Shown one piece after another: positions 8,781-17,158 of a DNA stretch of 64,000 bases (the first letter of the stretch is position 1; each line of letters opens with the position of its first letter). Made by a program: the position numbers and the translations under genes. The DNA lies in the NCBI RefSeq assembly GCF_020889705.1, contig NZ_JACMYP010000013.1:1-64000 (forward strand). The letters run 5' to 3'. Source of the DNA: Bradyrhizobium altum. Lineage in GTDB: Bacteria > Pseudomonadota > Alphaproteobacteria > Rhizobiales > Xanthobacteraceae. A model generated the notes under the pieces. It was not told the origin of the DNA and searched no databases. It saw only the letters and a program-made list of their open reading frames with translations.

Positions 8781-10025
8781 ATGTCCACGACCCTCTTCAA
8801 GAATGCCGCGCTGCTCGATCCGCTGCGGCCCGATCTCCTCGAAGACCACCACGTGCTGGTCGAGGATCGCCTGATCAAGGAGGTGTCCGATCGGCCGATC
8901 GAGGCCTCAGTCGATCGTGTCATCGACCTCAAGGGCAAGACCCTGATGCCCGGCCTGATCGACCTGCATGTCCATGCGGTCGCCGTCGAGCTCGATCTAT
9001 CGCAGCAGGCGCGGATGGCCAACGTGCTGGTGACGCTGCGCTCGACTATGCTGCTGCGGGGCATGCTGAAGCGCGGCTTCACCACCGTCCGCGATGCCGG
9101 CGGCGCCGGCTATGCGCTCAAGCAGGCGATCGACACCGGGCTGACTGATGGGCCCCGGCTGTTCGTCTCCGGCCGCGCGCTCAGCCAGACCGGCGGGCAC
9201 GGCGACGGGCGCGGCCGCTCGGACTATCTGAGCGACCCGACCTGCTCCTGCTGCGTGCGGGTCGGCGCGATCGCGCGCGTCGTCGACGGCGTCGATGCGG
9301 TGCGCAAGGCGGTGCGCGAGGAACTGCAGATGGGCGCCGACCAGATCAAGATCATGGCGTCCGGCGGCGTCGCGTCGCCCACCGATCCGATCGGCGCGTT
9401 CGGCTACTCCGAGGACGAGATCCGCGCCATCGTCGCGGAGGCGCGGGCGCGTCACACCTATGTGCTGGCGCATGCCTACACCGCGGAGGCGATCGAGCGC
9501 GCGGTGCGCTGCGGCGTGCGCACCATCGAGCACGGCAATCTGGTCGACCTACCGACCGCGCGCCTGATGGCCGAGCAGGGCGCCTATGCGGTGCCGACGC
9601 TCGTCACCTACGAGGCGCTGGCCACCGAAGGCGCTAAATACGGCCTTCCTGCCGCGAGTGTCGCCAAGGTCGCCGACGTCCGTGACGCCGGCTTGCGCTC
9701 GCTCGCGATCTACCGCGAGGCCGGCGTCAAGATGGGTTTCGGCACCGACCTGCTTGGGCCGTCGCAGCGCCTGCAGAGCGACGAGTTCCGAATCCGCGCC
9801 GAATTGTTGGGCCCGCAGGCGGTGATCGCGAGCGCGACCATTGTCGGCGCCGAGGTGCTCGGCATGGAGGGCAAGCTCGGCCGCATCGCGCCGGAGGCCT
9901 TTGCCGATCTGCTGGTGGTCGAGGGCAATCCGCTGCGCGACGTGACCTGCCTGCTCGGCCAGGGCGAGCACATCCCGCTGGTGATGAAGGCCGGCAAGGC
10001 CGAGGTCGACCGGCTGGGCGGGTAA
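8781..10025 (+). CDS. Metal-dependent amidohydrolase (imidazolonepropionase-like)
   Basis: 414 residues from the ATG at 8781, with AGGAGA 5 nt upstream. It is an amidohydrolase-superfamily TIM barrel: the HxH metal motif DLHVHAVAV, the carboxylated-lysine segment DQIKIMASGG, later His in AHAYTAE and TIEHGN, and the final metal Asp in GFGTDLLGP. The relatives I recognise cleave Xaa-Pro dipeptides, N-acyl amino acids or cyclic amides. It is cotranscribed with the MFS carrier and probably acts on the compound that carrier imports. Confidence 0.88.
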   Translation: MSTTLFKNAALLDPLRPDLLEDHHVLVEDRLIKEVSDRPIEASVDRVIDLKGKTLMPGLIDLHVHAVAVELDLSQQARMANVLVTLRSTMLLRGMLKRGFTTVRDAGGAGYALKQAIDTGLTDGPRLFVSGRALSQTGGHGDGRGRSDYLSDPTCSCCVRVGAIARVVDGVDAVRKAVREELQMGADQIKIMASGGVASPTDPIGAFGYSEDEIRAIVAEARARHTYVLAHAYTAEAIERAVRCGVRTIEHGNLVDLPTARLMAEQGAYAVPTLVTYEALATEGAKYGLPAASVAKVADVRDAGLRSLAIYREAGVKMGFGTDLLGPSQRLQSDEFRIRAELLGPQAVIASATIVGAEVLGMEGKLGRIAPEAFADLLVVEGNPLRDVTCLLGQGEHIPLVMKAGKAEVDRLGG

Positions 10026-10513
10026 CGCAAGATAAAGTCAGGCTGGATCGATCCTGTGGCAGGCTTCCTGAACCTCCCGCGCAAGCGGGCAGGGCGATCG
10101 CGTATGGCTATCGGCCACGTTACATAGCCGGCCATGACGACGTCGAGGCGTCAGTTGCAGAAGTCCGCAAACGCCATATGCGATAGTCCCGGAGCGAGAC
10201 GCCTCTGCACGATTTCTGGATAATAGAAGAATGCCAGTGAGTTGCCCGACGAGTCAAGTCGCCGTGTCCGCCGGCTACTTTGCATGGGGTTGTTTTCGAT
10301 ATTTTGGCAGTGCGTCCATGCGAGGGCAGGCTATCGCATCCGGCTCTCTTATGACCGTCCGGCCTCACCACACCACGCGGAGGCCCGCGGTGCCCTTCGA
10401 GGGGCTCGGGCAGGCCGATTAGCTCGATCACGATACCGCTGGCGGCGTTGACGCGGCCGGGCGGAAACACGACATATCGCCTGCCGATCCCATCCGCCGC
10501 TCCGGAGCAAGCC
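10026..10513. other. Intergenic region, 488 bp, no gene seen
   Basis: No open frame with a convincing ribosome binding site is found. The middle (about 10235-10310) holds a segment, whose reverse strand includes CGAAAACAACCCCATGCAAA, that I recognise from memory as a dispersed bradyrhizobial intergenic repeat. The right part (10365-10425) has a GC-rich CCCTTCGAGGGGCTCGGG stretch of the same repetitive look. Nothing else stands out. Confidence 0.5.
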
Positions 10514-11710
10514 ATGAACGCGCCCAACATCGATGCCGTCACGCCGCAGTCCGACGGCGACGTTGTGGCCTGGCTGACCCATGAGACCCGCGACCAGCGG
10601 TTCATCGACAACATCTTCGCCGAGCTGTGCATCCGGCTGCAGCGCACGGGCATTCCGCTCAAGCGGGCGACCATGAATCTCCTGATCCAGCATCCGCAAT
10701 GGCTCGGCGCCCGGATCATCTGGGCGGACGGCAAGCGCGAGGCCGAGATCACGCGGGTCGACTACGATGTCCAGCAGCGATCGGAATATATCGGCAGTCC
10801 GGTCTACGAAATCCATCAGGGTGCCGACGAGGTGCGCGAGAAGCTCGAACGTGACCCGTCGCAGGGCCGCCAGCACGCGCTCTATGACGACATGCGCGCG
10901 CAGGGCCTGACCGACTATGTGGCGTGGCCGCTGCTGCATACGCTCGGCAAGCGGCATGTCGTGACCTTCGCGACCGACCGTGCCGGAGGTTTCGATGATG
11001 CGCATATCGCCAGCCTGAAGACGGTGCTGCCGGTGCTGGCGCTGGTCAGCGAGATCCGGATGAAGAACCGCCTGGCGCGGACGCTGCTCGAGACCTATGT
11101 CGGGTCGCACGCCGGCGAGCTGATCCTGGCCGGCGCGACGCGGCGGGGCAGCGGGACCACGGTGAGCGCCGCGATCATGATCTGCGACCTCAGGGATTTC
11201 ACCCGGATCTCGGATAGCTGGCCGCGCGACGACGTGATCGATCTGCTCAACGACTATTTCGATGCGATGTCGGAGCCGATCGCGCGGCACGGCGGGGAGA
11301 TTTTGAAGTTCATCGGCGACGGCCTGCTCGCCATTTTTCCGCTCAGCGAGCCCAAGGCCTGCGCCAACCTGCTGCATGCGGTAGCCGAGGCGCGGCTGGC
11401 GATGGCGGCGCTGAGCGAAAGGAACGGCATGATGGGCCGTGCGCCGATGAATTACGGCATCGGCGTCCATGTCGGCGACGTCATGTACGGCAATATCGGA
11501 TCGCGCAGCCGGCTCGACTTCACCGTCATCGGCCCCGCCGTGAACATGGCTTCGCGCCTCGAAGCCCTCACCAAGCAGTTGAAGAAGACGGTGCTGCTGT
11601 CCCGCGCCTTCGCGGATCTCGTCGAGCACGATTTCGCGCTCGAACATGTCGGCGAGCATCCGGTGCGCGGCTTCAGCGAGCCGATCGAGCTGTTTGCCTA
11701 TAACGGCTGA
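10514..11710 (+). CDS. Class III adenylate/guanylate cyclase
   Basis: 398 residues from the ATG at 10514. The C-terminal half (about residues 215-390) is a CHD cyclase catalytic domain. AIMICDLRDFTRISD supplies the first metal Asp, GGEILKFIGDGLLAIFP the second, and VIGPAVNMASRLEALT the transition-state segment. The N-terminal 200 residues form a soluble sensory region without membrane segments, probably GAF-like. Bradyrhizobial genomes carry many such single-gene cyclases. It makes cAMP or cGMP from the triphosphate. It converges on clcA with only 8 bp between the stops. Confidence 0.92.
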   Translation: MNAPNIDAVTPQSDGDVVAWLTHETRDQRFIDNIFAELCIRLQRTGIPLKRATMNLLIQHPQWLGARIIWADGKREAEITRVDYDVQQRSEYIGSPVYEIHQGADEVREKLERDPSQGRQHALYDDMRAQGLTDYVAWPLLHTLGKRHVVTFATDRAGGFDDAHIASLKTVLPVLALVSEIRMKNRLARTLLETYVGSHAGELILAGATRRGSGTTVSAAIMICDLRDFTRISDSWPRDDVIDLLNDYFDAMSEPIARHGGEILKFIGDGLLAIFPLSEPKACANLLHAVAEARLAMAALSERNGMMGRAPMNYGIGVHVGDVMYGNIGSRSRLDFTVIGPAVNMASRLEALTKQLKKTVLLSRAFADLVEHDFALEHVGEHPVRGFSEPIELFAYNG

Positions 11711-11718
11711 AGAAATCT

Positions 11719-13032
11719 TCAGGCCGGCGTCGCCTTCTGCGCCGGCGCAGCTCGATCGATGAATCCCTTGGCAAGGGCGTGGTAGACGCCCTCCTTGCAG
11801 ATCAGGCGCGAACTCGCGTGCGCGATCAGGGCCGCGGCCATCAGCGGCACGACCATGGCGTGATTGTCGGTCATCTCGGTGACGATCACGAAGGCCGTAA
11901 TCGGGGCCTGAACCACGCCGGCGAAATATGAAACCATGCCGAGCAGCATGATGGCCGCAAGCGGTGCGCCGTGAAACAGCGGCGCGATGTTGGAGCCGAG
12001 CCCGGCGCCGACCGCGAGCGATGGCGCGAAGATGCCGCCCGGCATGCCGCTGATCGAGGCGAATGTGGTGGCCAGGAATTTCCACACGCTGAAGCTCGCG
12101 GGCAATTGCGATCCTGCTTCGAGCGCGGATTTGACCTGCTGATATCCCGTGCCGTAGATCGCGCCGTCGGAAGCGATTCCGCAAATCGCCGCGGCAAATC
12201 CGCAGATCGCGGCAAAGCCAACCGGGTAGCGCTTGATCGCGCGCCCGACCGGATTGGAAAATCCGCGCGCCATTGCGATCAGGATGCGGCTGAACAGGCC
12301 GCCCGCCAGACCTCCGGCCACGCCGCAGAGCGGGACCGCGAGCCAGTCGGCGCCGTTGCGCAGGGCCGTCGCGCTGGTGCCGAAATAAGTGTAGTTGCCC
12401 ATCAGAGCGAGCGAGGTCAGGCCCGCGGCGATCACCGCGCCGATGATCAGGCTGGAGGTTCGCGTCTCGAAGGCGCGGCTCATTTCCTCGATGCCGAACA
12501 CGATCCCGGCCAGCGGGGTGTTGAAGGCGGCCGCGACGCCCGCGGCCGCGCCGGCAAGGATCAAGCCGGGTTGGCGCCGGGGCGAGAAGCGGCCGAGCGC
12601 AAACATGATCGACGCGCCGATCTGCACCGTCGGTCCCTCGCGCCCGACCGATGCGCCACACAATAGCCCGAACAGGGTCAGCAGAATCTTGCCGGTGGCA
12701 ATGCGCAGCGAAACCAGACTTTCCCGCGCGGTCTGGTCGGTCAGATGGCGTGCGGCGATGGCCTGCGGGATGCCACTGCCTTGAGCGTTCTGAAAAAAGC
12801 GTTTGGTCAGGTAGACCGACAGCGCGAAGCCCATTGGCGTCAGCACCAGCGAGGCATAGCGGACATGCGACACCAGTGCGGAGAAGGCGACCTGCGCCAG
12901 ATCTGCGAGCTGGGCGAGTGCGACGGCCGCCGCGCCGACCGCAATGCCGCCCAGCAAGAAGATGGCCCGGCGCTGCCAACGCGCGGAAACGATTCTGAAC
13001 AGCCGCCTCTGGCGGTTGGAGGGGAAGCCCAT
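11719..13032 (-). CDS. clcA: CLC-family chloride/proton antiporter
   Basis: A 437-residue integral membrane protein of the CLC family. The selectivity-filter motifs are GSGIPQ (about residue 85), GREGPTVQIG (about 130) and GGIFAPSLAVG (about 325). The gating Glu in GREGP and the internal proton Glu in GIVFGIEEM are both present, which in the family marks Cl-/H+ exchangers rather than channels. No C-terminal CBS domains are present. A role in acid resistance or anion balance is typical. It stands alone between a cyclase gene and a NUDIX gene. Confidence 0.93.
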   Translation of the reverse strand: MGFPSNRQRRLFRIVSARWQRRAIFLLGGIAVGAAAVALAQLADLAQVAFSALVSHVRYASLVLTPMGFALSVYLTKRFFQNAQGSGIPQAIAARHLTDQTARESLVSLRIATGKILLTLFGLLCGASVGREGPTVQIGASIMFALGRFSPRRQPGLILAGAAAGVAAAFNTPLAGIVFGIEEMSRAFETRTSSLIIGAVIAAGLTSLALMGNYTYFGTSATALRNGADWLAVPLCGVAGGLAGGLFSRILIAMARGFSNPVGRAIKRYPVGFAAICGFAAAICGIASDGAIYGTGYQQVKSALEAGSQLPASFSVWKFLATTFASISGMPGGIFAPSLAVGAGLGSNIAPLFHGAPLAAIMLLGMVSYFAGVVQAPITAFVIVTEMTDNHAMVVPLMAAALIAHASSRLICKEGVYHALAKGFIDRAAPAQKATPA

Positions 13033-13201
13033 TCTGACGCAATTCCGGCTGATGTCGTGGTCCGGTCCGGACGGATCTCGCCATTCCTAGCACGCGTCGA
13101 TGGTGGGTGAAGCTCAACAAATCAGCAAGGCGTGCCCGCGCAGCCGCCAGATGCCGAAGCCGAAATCTGTGCTTTTCCGCGGGCAACAGAGATCCCGCCG
13201 C

Positions 13202-13597
13202 CTATCTCCGGCGCCGCTGCTTCCTTGGAAACAGCCGATCGCGGATATAGCGCGAGGTCGGCGTCAGGCGAAGTCCGCGGGGCTTCTGCCAGGCGGCGCG
13301 GTCGATCTCCTTCTTGTCGCCGATCGCCAGCCTTCCCTTGGCGTTCTTGGCGATGAAGATCGCATCGCTCATCCTGCGGCCGGAGCGCTTGTTCTTGGCC
13401 GTCACTTCCTTCCACAGGCTGAGCCTGCCGAGCTTGAGCTTCGGCAGCTCTTCCTTGATCTCACGCTTCAGGCAGTCCTTGCCGGTCTCGCGCGCACGCC
13501 TGCGTCCGCCGGGGAACATCCACAGCCCGTCAGATCGACGTCGGACCAGAAGGACCTTGCCGCGCTTCGCGGCAACCAGTTTGGAAGACTTCGTCAT
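13202..13597 (-). CDS. NUDIX hydrolase
   Basis: 131 residues with a full Nudix box: G-x5-E-x7-R-E-x2-E-E-L in the stretch from GGRRRARETG to REIKEELP (about residues 29-52). The family cleaves nucleoside diphosphates linked to another moiety. The C-terminal tail is strongly basic (FPRKQRRRR). It is a single gene; a 20-bp inverted repeat lies 42 bp upstream of its start. Confidence 0.88.
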   Translation of the reverse strand: MTKSSKLVAAKRGKVLLVRRRSDGLWMFPGGRRRARETGKDCLKREIKEELPKLKLGRLSLWKEVTAKNKRSGRRMSDAIFIAKNAKGRLAIGDKKEIDRAAWQKPRGLRLTPTSRYIRDRLFPRKQRRRR

Positions 13598-13638
13598 GTA
13601 CTGCGCAATGATCGAAACAGAATCGGCTCCATTCTAAT

Positions 13639-13658
13639 TTGTCTATTTGAGTAGACAA
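13639..13658. promoter_or_regulatory. Inverted repeat TTGTCTA-N6-TAGACAA
   Basis: A perfect 7-bp-arm dyad with spacer TTTGAG, located 42 bp upstream of the NUDIX start on its promoter side. It is too AT-rich and has no T-tract on the useful side for a terminator, so a regulator site is more likely. Confidence 0.45.
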
Positions 13659-14032
13659 GTTCCAAGGGCGAATTGTTCCACAGTCATATGTCGGCTATTT
13701 GTCTGCCACGGATCGCCTGAGCACTGAGAAATCCTGACGACACGCATCCTCGTAAGAGGAGGAGGCCGCCGGCTGTGGCGGTCCGTCGCGGCTTCATTGC
13801 GGACGCTTGCACAGGTTCGCCCGATCCCCGCCGGGCGCGTTCGTCCGTGGCTCTCGGTCGCTTCATCGAACGTTCTCACGTTGAGTTTGTGAGAATGGTG
13901 GTCCTCCTGGTTCCCGCAGCAGGAACCGGGCAGCGCCTTCGATGACAAAAATCCATGACAGGCAGGCTCCGCCGCTTGACTGTATGTTCTTGTTTTGTTC
14001 TAATTGCCCTCCACCGTGAATAGGAGGCCGCC
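13659..14032. other. Intergenic region with two small hairpins and an SOS box
   Basis: No gene with support is seen. Two neighbouring stem-loops occur: TTCTCAC-N9-GTGAGAA (13873-13895) and GGTTCC-N7-GGAACC (13909-13927). Neither has a T-tract. The LexA box at 13986-14000, given separately, lies at the right end. Confidence 0.45.
13986..14000. promoter_or_regulatory. LexA (SOS) box GTTC-N7-GTTC
   Basis: The sequence is exactly GTTC TTGTTTT GTTC, the direct-repeat LexA operator established for alphaproteobacteria. It ends 32 bp before the ATG at 14033, where a repressor would cover the promoter. It implies that the following small genes are DNA-damage inducible. Confidence 0.75.
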
Positions 14033-14329
14033 ATGGACAATCGTATCAACGAAATTCGCAGGCAGATCAGGGCGCTGCGCGTCAGCATGCTCGAGGCCGA
14101 GGCCATCATGCGACAGCAGATCAACCGGGATGAGGACTGCGCCTTCGTGGCCGGGGACCTCCTGAAGATGCGCCTGGTGATGAGCCGCCTGGTCGAAGAA
14201 CGGGGCATGCTGGGCGACCGCGAGCCGATCATCGTGCATGCGAGCGTTGCTCCACGCCGCCGTGCCGCGACATCGATCTTTCTTCGCGCGGCGAAGCGGG
14301 AACTCGTCGCCGGCGAAGCGCGTGGGTGA
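14033..14329 (+). CDS. Conserved hypothetical protein, SOS-cassette gene 1
   Basis: 98 residues with an excellent ribosome binding site (AGGAGG, 7 nt from the ATG). The first 60 residues are a predicted amphipathic helical region (NRINEIRRQIRALRVSMLEA), and the tail is basic. I do not recognise a named domain. It is the first of three tightly packed small genes behind a LexA box. It is not similar to known error-prone polymerase accessory proteins. Confidence 0.75.
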   Translation: MDNRINEIRRQIRALRVSMLEAEAIMRQQINRDEDCAFVAGDLLKMRLVMSRLVEERGMLGDREPIIVHASVAPRRRAATSIFLRAAKRELVAGEARG

Positions 14330-14342
14330 TGACGCACTAAGG

Positions 14343-14522
14343 ATGCGGCGGCTGCGCGCCGAGTTGCGCGAGCTCGACGCATCCGTGAACCGGCTGAGGC
14401 AGGCCGGACGCGATAGTGCATCGGCGCAGCTTCTGCTGTCGCGCAAGCGCGCCGAGCTGGAGGACGTGATCTGCCGGAGGAAAGATGAGAGAGCCGCTTC
14501 GGTATTTCCACGACAGCGATGA
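14343..14522 (+). CDS. Small helical hypothetical protein, cassette gene 2
   Basis: 59 residues from the ATG at 14343; a GTG at 14322 overlapping the previous stop is an alternative start. The sequence RRLRAELRELDASVNRLRQA followed by SRKRAELEDVICRRKDER is almost entirely charged helix, probably coiled coil. The ribosome binding site is weak. Its end overlaps the next gene by 38 bp in another frame. It may be translated by coupling to gene 1, or may not be a gene at all. Confidence 0.45.
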   Translation: MRRLRAELRELDASVNRLRQAGRDSASAQLLLSRKRAELEDVICRRKDERAASVFPRQR

Positions 14523-14712
14523 TCATGCGCCCTGGATCAAGGCGCTGGCCGAGGTCCGGCACATGGCGACGCGGGAAGGCTGGTGCTTTCACCATGTGCA
14601 GGCGATCATCGTGGCGATCGACCAGTATGCGGAGGCCGCGCTTGGCAACCGCGAGTTCTTTCTCAACCGTCCGCAGACCGTCGGCCCGCTGCGGCGAGGC
14701 GAGGTGCCGTAG
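14485..14712 (+). CDS. Conserved hypothetical protein, cassette gene 3
   Basis: 75 residues beginning MREPLRYFHDSDDHAPWIKA, with GGAGGAAAG just before the ATG. It is rich in aromatic and His residues (GWCFHHVQAIIVAIDQYAEA). I remember close relatives only as hypothetical proteins of bradyrhizobia. No domain is recognised. It is probably cotranscribed with the two small genes upstream and would share their SOS control. Confidence 0.75.
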   Translation: MREPLRYFHDSDDHAPWIKALAEVRHMATREGWCFHHVQAIIVAIDQYAEAALGNREFFLNRPQTVGPLRRGEVP

Positions 14713-14780
14713 AACGCAGCATCGCGTACGGCATTTTGCGAGCCGGCGCTGTCGTCATCACCGCCGTGTGGTTGACACGC

Positions 14781-15167
14781 TCAAGGCAGCGCATCGGCGG
14801 GATGCTTGTCGCGATGCTCGACATATTCGACGCGTGTCTGGTCCGGATGCAGCACCAGCATGTTGCGGCCGGTCGGGACCGGCTTCGGGGCCTCCAGTAT
14901 CGTGGCGCCGGCGCCGGGGAGATGCACGGCGAATGCGTCGATGTCATCGACCAGAAATGTCAGATGCGTCGCCGTGAACGGCTTCAGGCTCTGTTCCGTC
15001 CCTGCAATGAACAGGATCGAGGCGACCTGCGCCAGCCTGAGATCATATTCGGGATAGTCGAAGCGAAGGCGCGCCGCCTGGCCGATCAGGGCTTCGTGGA
15101 AGGCCACGGCCTCGTCCAGGCCCTCGAGCGGCAGGTAACGTCTCGCCAGGATATTGAGTATCTTCAT
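14781..15167 (-). CDS. VOC (glyoxalase/bleomycin-resistance) family protein
   Basis: 128 residues from the ATG at 15167, preceded by CAGGACC. It is a single VOC fold: the N-terminal strand MKILNILARRYLPLEGLDEA, then FTATHLTFLVDDIDAF and the closing metal-ligand Glu in TRVEYVEHRD. The family includes glyoxalases, dioxygenases and antibiotic-binding proteins; the substrate here is unknown. It follows a MerR gene whose frame runs into it, so the two are one regulated unit. Confidence 0.85.
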   Translation of the reverse strand: MKILNILARRYLPLEGLDEAVAFHEALIGQAARLRFDYPEYDLRLAQVASILFIAGTEQSLKPFTATHLTFLVDDIDAFAVHLPGAGATILEAPKPVPTGRNMLVLHPDQTRVEYVEHRDKHPADALP

Positions 15168-15543
15168 CGCCAGGTCCTGATGTTCTCGTGTTGCTGCGAC
15201 CGCCATCCGGTCCAGCCAGACGACGCGACAAGGCGCGCCGCCGCTTGCGCAGCGCCGCGATCGCTCGATCGATCTGGTCGAGCTTCTCCTGCATCACTGC
15301 CGAGCAGTTCACGCGCGCGCCGCGCCGGCCGTCTTCAAGCGCAGTCAGAAGATTGCGAAGCTCGCGGGTCGAGAAGCCCGCGGCGATGAGGTCTCTCACC
15401 CACGCAGCCCGTTCGATCTCCAACACAGAGTAGCTTCGATAGCCGTTCGAATTCCGGCGCGGCACGATCAGGCCAGCCGCCTCATAATGCCGAAGCGCCC
15501 GTGCACTCACGCCAAGATGGTGTGCCGCCTCCTGAATCCGCAT
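15043..15543 (-). CDS. MerR-family regulator with read-through C-terminus
   Basis: The frame encodes 166 residues, but only the first 111 or so look like MerR: winged helix IQEAAHHLGVSARALRHYEA, then LIAAGFSTRELRNLL and the coiled coil KLDQIDRAIAALRKRRR. The rest is low-complexity and arises from reading 125 bp of the downstream VOC gene out of frame. Family members usually stop at 110-140 residues. A lost stop codon or a one-base indel is likely. No Cys pair for metal binding is seen at the C-terminus. A MerR-type promoter lies just upstream. Confidence 0.8.
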   Translation of the reverse strand: MRIQEAAHHLGVSARALRHYEAAGLIVPRRNSNGYRSYSVLEIERAAWVRDLIAAGFSTRELRNLLTALEDGRRGARVNCSAVMQEKLDQIDRAIAALRKRRRALSRRLAGPDGGRSNTRTSGPGDEDTQYPGETLPAARGPGRGRGLPRSPDRPGGAPSLRLSRI

Positions 15544-15569
15544 CGCGATCTCCTGTCGAGGGTCGGCCT

Positions 15570-15598
15570 AGCACCTTCTCATTAACGTCAATGTCAAG
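15570..15598 (-). promoter_or_regulatory. MerR-type promoter for the MerR-VOC unit
   Basis: The minus strand reads CTTGACATTGACGTTAATGA and then GAAGGTGC. TTGACGTTAA followed by AAGGT is the elongated-spacer promoter form that MerR proteins bind and untwist. It is 27-55 bp upstream of the MerR start. Confidence 0.55.
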
Positions 15599-15830
15599 CG
15601 CCGTGTTGCGGGGCTGCGCCGGGCGCATCAATCCGCTGACACGGACGCAGGGGCCAAATGTCCCGGCCTGCCTGAACTGGCCGGGATGGCCAATCCGCTG
15701 TCGGCGACATATCGTGACGGTCCGCCGCCGAATCTGAGGCGGATCGTTCATCGCCGGGTCATCTACATCAGGCCATCGTCAGCGCCGCGCCCGCGAGGGG
15801 CGGCGGCACATTTTTCGGAGGAGGTTTCGG

Positions 15831-16628
15831 ATGATCAGGGGCTGGCAGATTGCGACGTCGGCGCTCGCCATCGTCGTGATGGTTGCAACGCTGGGCGCAG
15901 AAGCGAACGCGGCACAGTGCGGCAACGGGCCCGGCGGATTCGAAGCCTGGAAGGAGCAGTTTGCCGGCGAGGCGAGGGCCAAGGGCGTCGGCGCCACCGC
16001 GATCGACGCGTTGATGCAGGCACATTACGCCAGTGCGACGATCGCCGCCGATCGCGGCCAGCGCAGTTTTGGCCTGTCGCTCGAGCAATTCATGGCCAAG
16101 CGTGGATCTGCGACCATCGTAGCGCGCGGCCGTTCGCTGAAGCAGTCGCAGGCGGCGCTGTTCGCCTCGATCCAGCAGCGCTACGGCGTGCCGCCGGGAC
16201 CGCTGATCGCGATCTGGGGCATGGAGAGCGGTTTCGGCAGCCAGCGCGGCAACCAGAACATGCTGTCGTCGATCGCGACGCTTGCCTATGACTGCCGCCG
16301 CCCGGACTTCTTCACCGACCAGCTCTATGCCGCGCTGAAGCTGATCGACCGCGGTACTTTGTCCGGGAGCACGCGCGGTTCGATGCATGGTGAAATCGGC
16401 CAGACCCAGTTCATGCCGAAGAACGTCCTCGCCTATGGCACCGGCAATCTCGACGTTGCCGCCAACGCGCTGAGCTCGACGGCGAACTTCCTGCACGCCC
16501 ATGGTTGGCGCGCCGGCGCCGGTTATCAGCCCGGGGAACCCAACTTCGCCGCGATCGAGGCATGGAACGCAGCGCAGGTCTATCAGAAGGCGATCGCCAT
16601 CATGGGACGACAGATCGACGGCCAATGA
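15831..16628 (+). CDS. Lytic murein transglycosylase, MltB family
   Basis: 265 residues with a cleavable signal peptide (about residues 1-28, ending ANA). The catalytic domain follows: the active-site Glu is in IAIWGMESGFGSQRGNQN, and GEIGQTQFMPKNVLAYG is the second MltB motif. The enzyme cleaves the MurNAc-GlcNAc bond with 1,6-anhydro product formation in the periplasm. No lipobox Cys follows the signal peptide, so it is probably soluble. The ribosome binding site GGAGGAGG is strong. It appears monocistronic. Confidence 0.92.
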   Translation: MIRGWQIATSALAIVVMVATLGAEANAAQCGNGPGGFEAWKEQFAGEARAKGVGATAIDALMQAHYASATIAADRGQRSFGLSLEQFMAKRGSATIVARGRSLKQSQAALFASIQQRYGVPPGPLIAIWGMESGFGSQRGNQNMLSSIATLAYDCRRPDFFTDQLYAALKLIDRGTLSGSTRGSMHGEIGQTQFMPKNVLAYGTGNLDVAANALSSTANFLHAHGWRAGAGYQPGEPNFAAIEAWNAAQVYQKAIAIMGRQIDGQ

Positions 16629-16729
16629 GCGCGGGGCAGGGTTCCTTCACCCCAGGTTCCTTCACTCCCTGTTAACGCAACGGTGCCCAGATCGTTTGCG
16701 GTGAAACGGAGCGAGTGGAGGCAGGCTCC

Positions 16730-17137
16730 ATGCTCAAGAACGGCACTTATGCGGCGTGGTTTCGAACGTCGCTCGCCGACGGCACCGGCATCGTGCACGT
16801 GGCCGACGGCAGGCTGTGGGGCAGCGATGCCATCATGCTCTACAGCGGCACCTATGAGGTCGACGGCGAGCGCTTCTCCGCCGTTCTCACGGCCAGGCGG
16901 CACTCCGAGGGACATTCGACCGTGTTCGGCACCGACGATCTCGTGGTGCGGCTCGACGGCGTCTGGAGCGGCGCGATCGCGACCTGCAAGGGCAGGGCCG
17001 ATGCCGTGCCCGATCTCGCCTTCGAGGTGACGCTGATGCCGAGCCACGAGGTGACACCCGAGCCGCCGCCGGATTTGCCGCTGCCGAAGTTCGATCCGAG
17101 CAAGCTGCCGAAATTGCCGAAACGCTCGAGCCGTTGA
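16730..17137 (+). CDS. GrlR-like regulatory family protein
   Basis: 135 residues from the ATG at 16730. The N-terminal 100 residues form a small beta-barrel-like domain (LKNGTYAAWFRTSLADGTGI, then FGTDDLVVRLDGVWSG) like the GrlR family, named for a negative regulator of type III secretion in enteropathogens. The C-terminus is proline-rich (PEPPPDLPLPKFDPSKLPK). Many soil alphaproteobacteria have stand-alone copies of unknown role, and no secretion genes are nearby. Confidence 0.75.
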   Translation: MLKNGTYAAWFRTSLADGTGIVHVADGRLWGSDAIMLYSGTYEVDGERFSAVLTARRHSEGHSTVFGTDDLVVRLDGVWSGAIATCKGRADAVPDLAFEVTLMPSHEVTPEPPPDLPLPKFDPSKLPKLPKRSSR

Positions 17138-17158
17138 GCAGCTCTCCAGGCGCGATCT

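Noticed and set aside
10349..13186. Very long minus-strand open frame of 945 codons
   Set aside because: It is a high-GC shadow of the adenylate cyclase and clcA genes in another frame; composition is Arg/Ala-rich with no domain.
13643..13948. 101-residue minus-strand frame upstream of the NUDIX gene
   Set aside because: Low complexity, no ribosome binding site, covers two hairpins; not protein-like.
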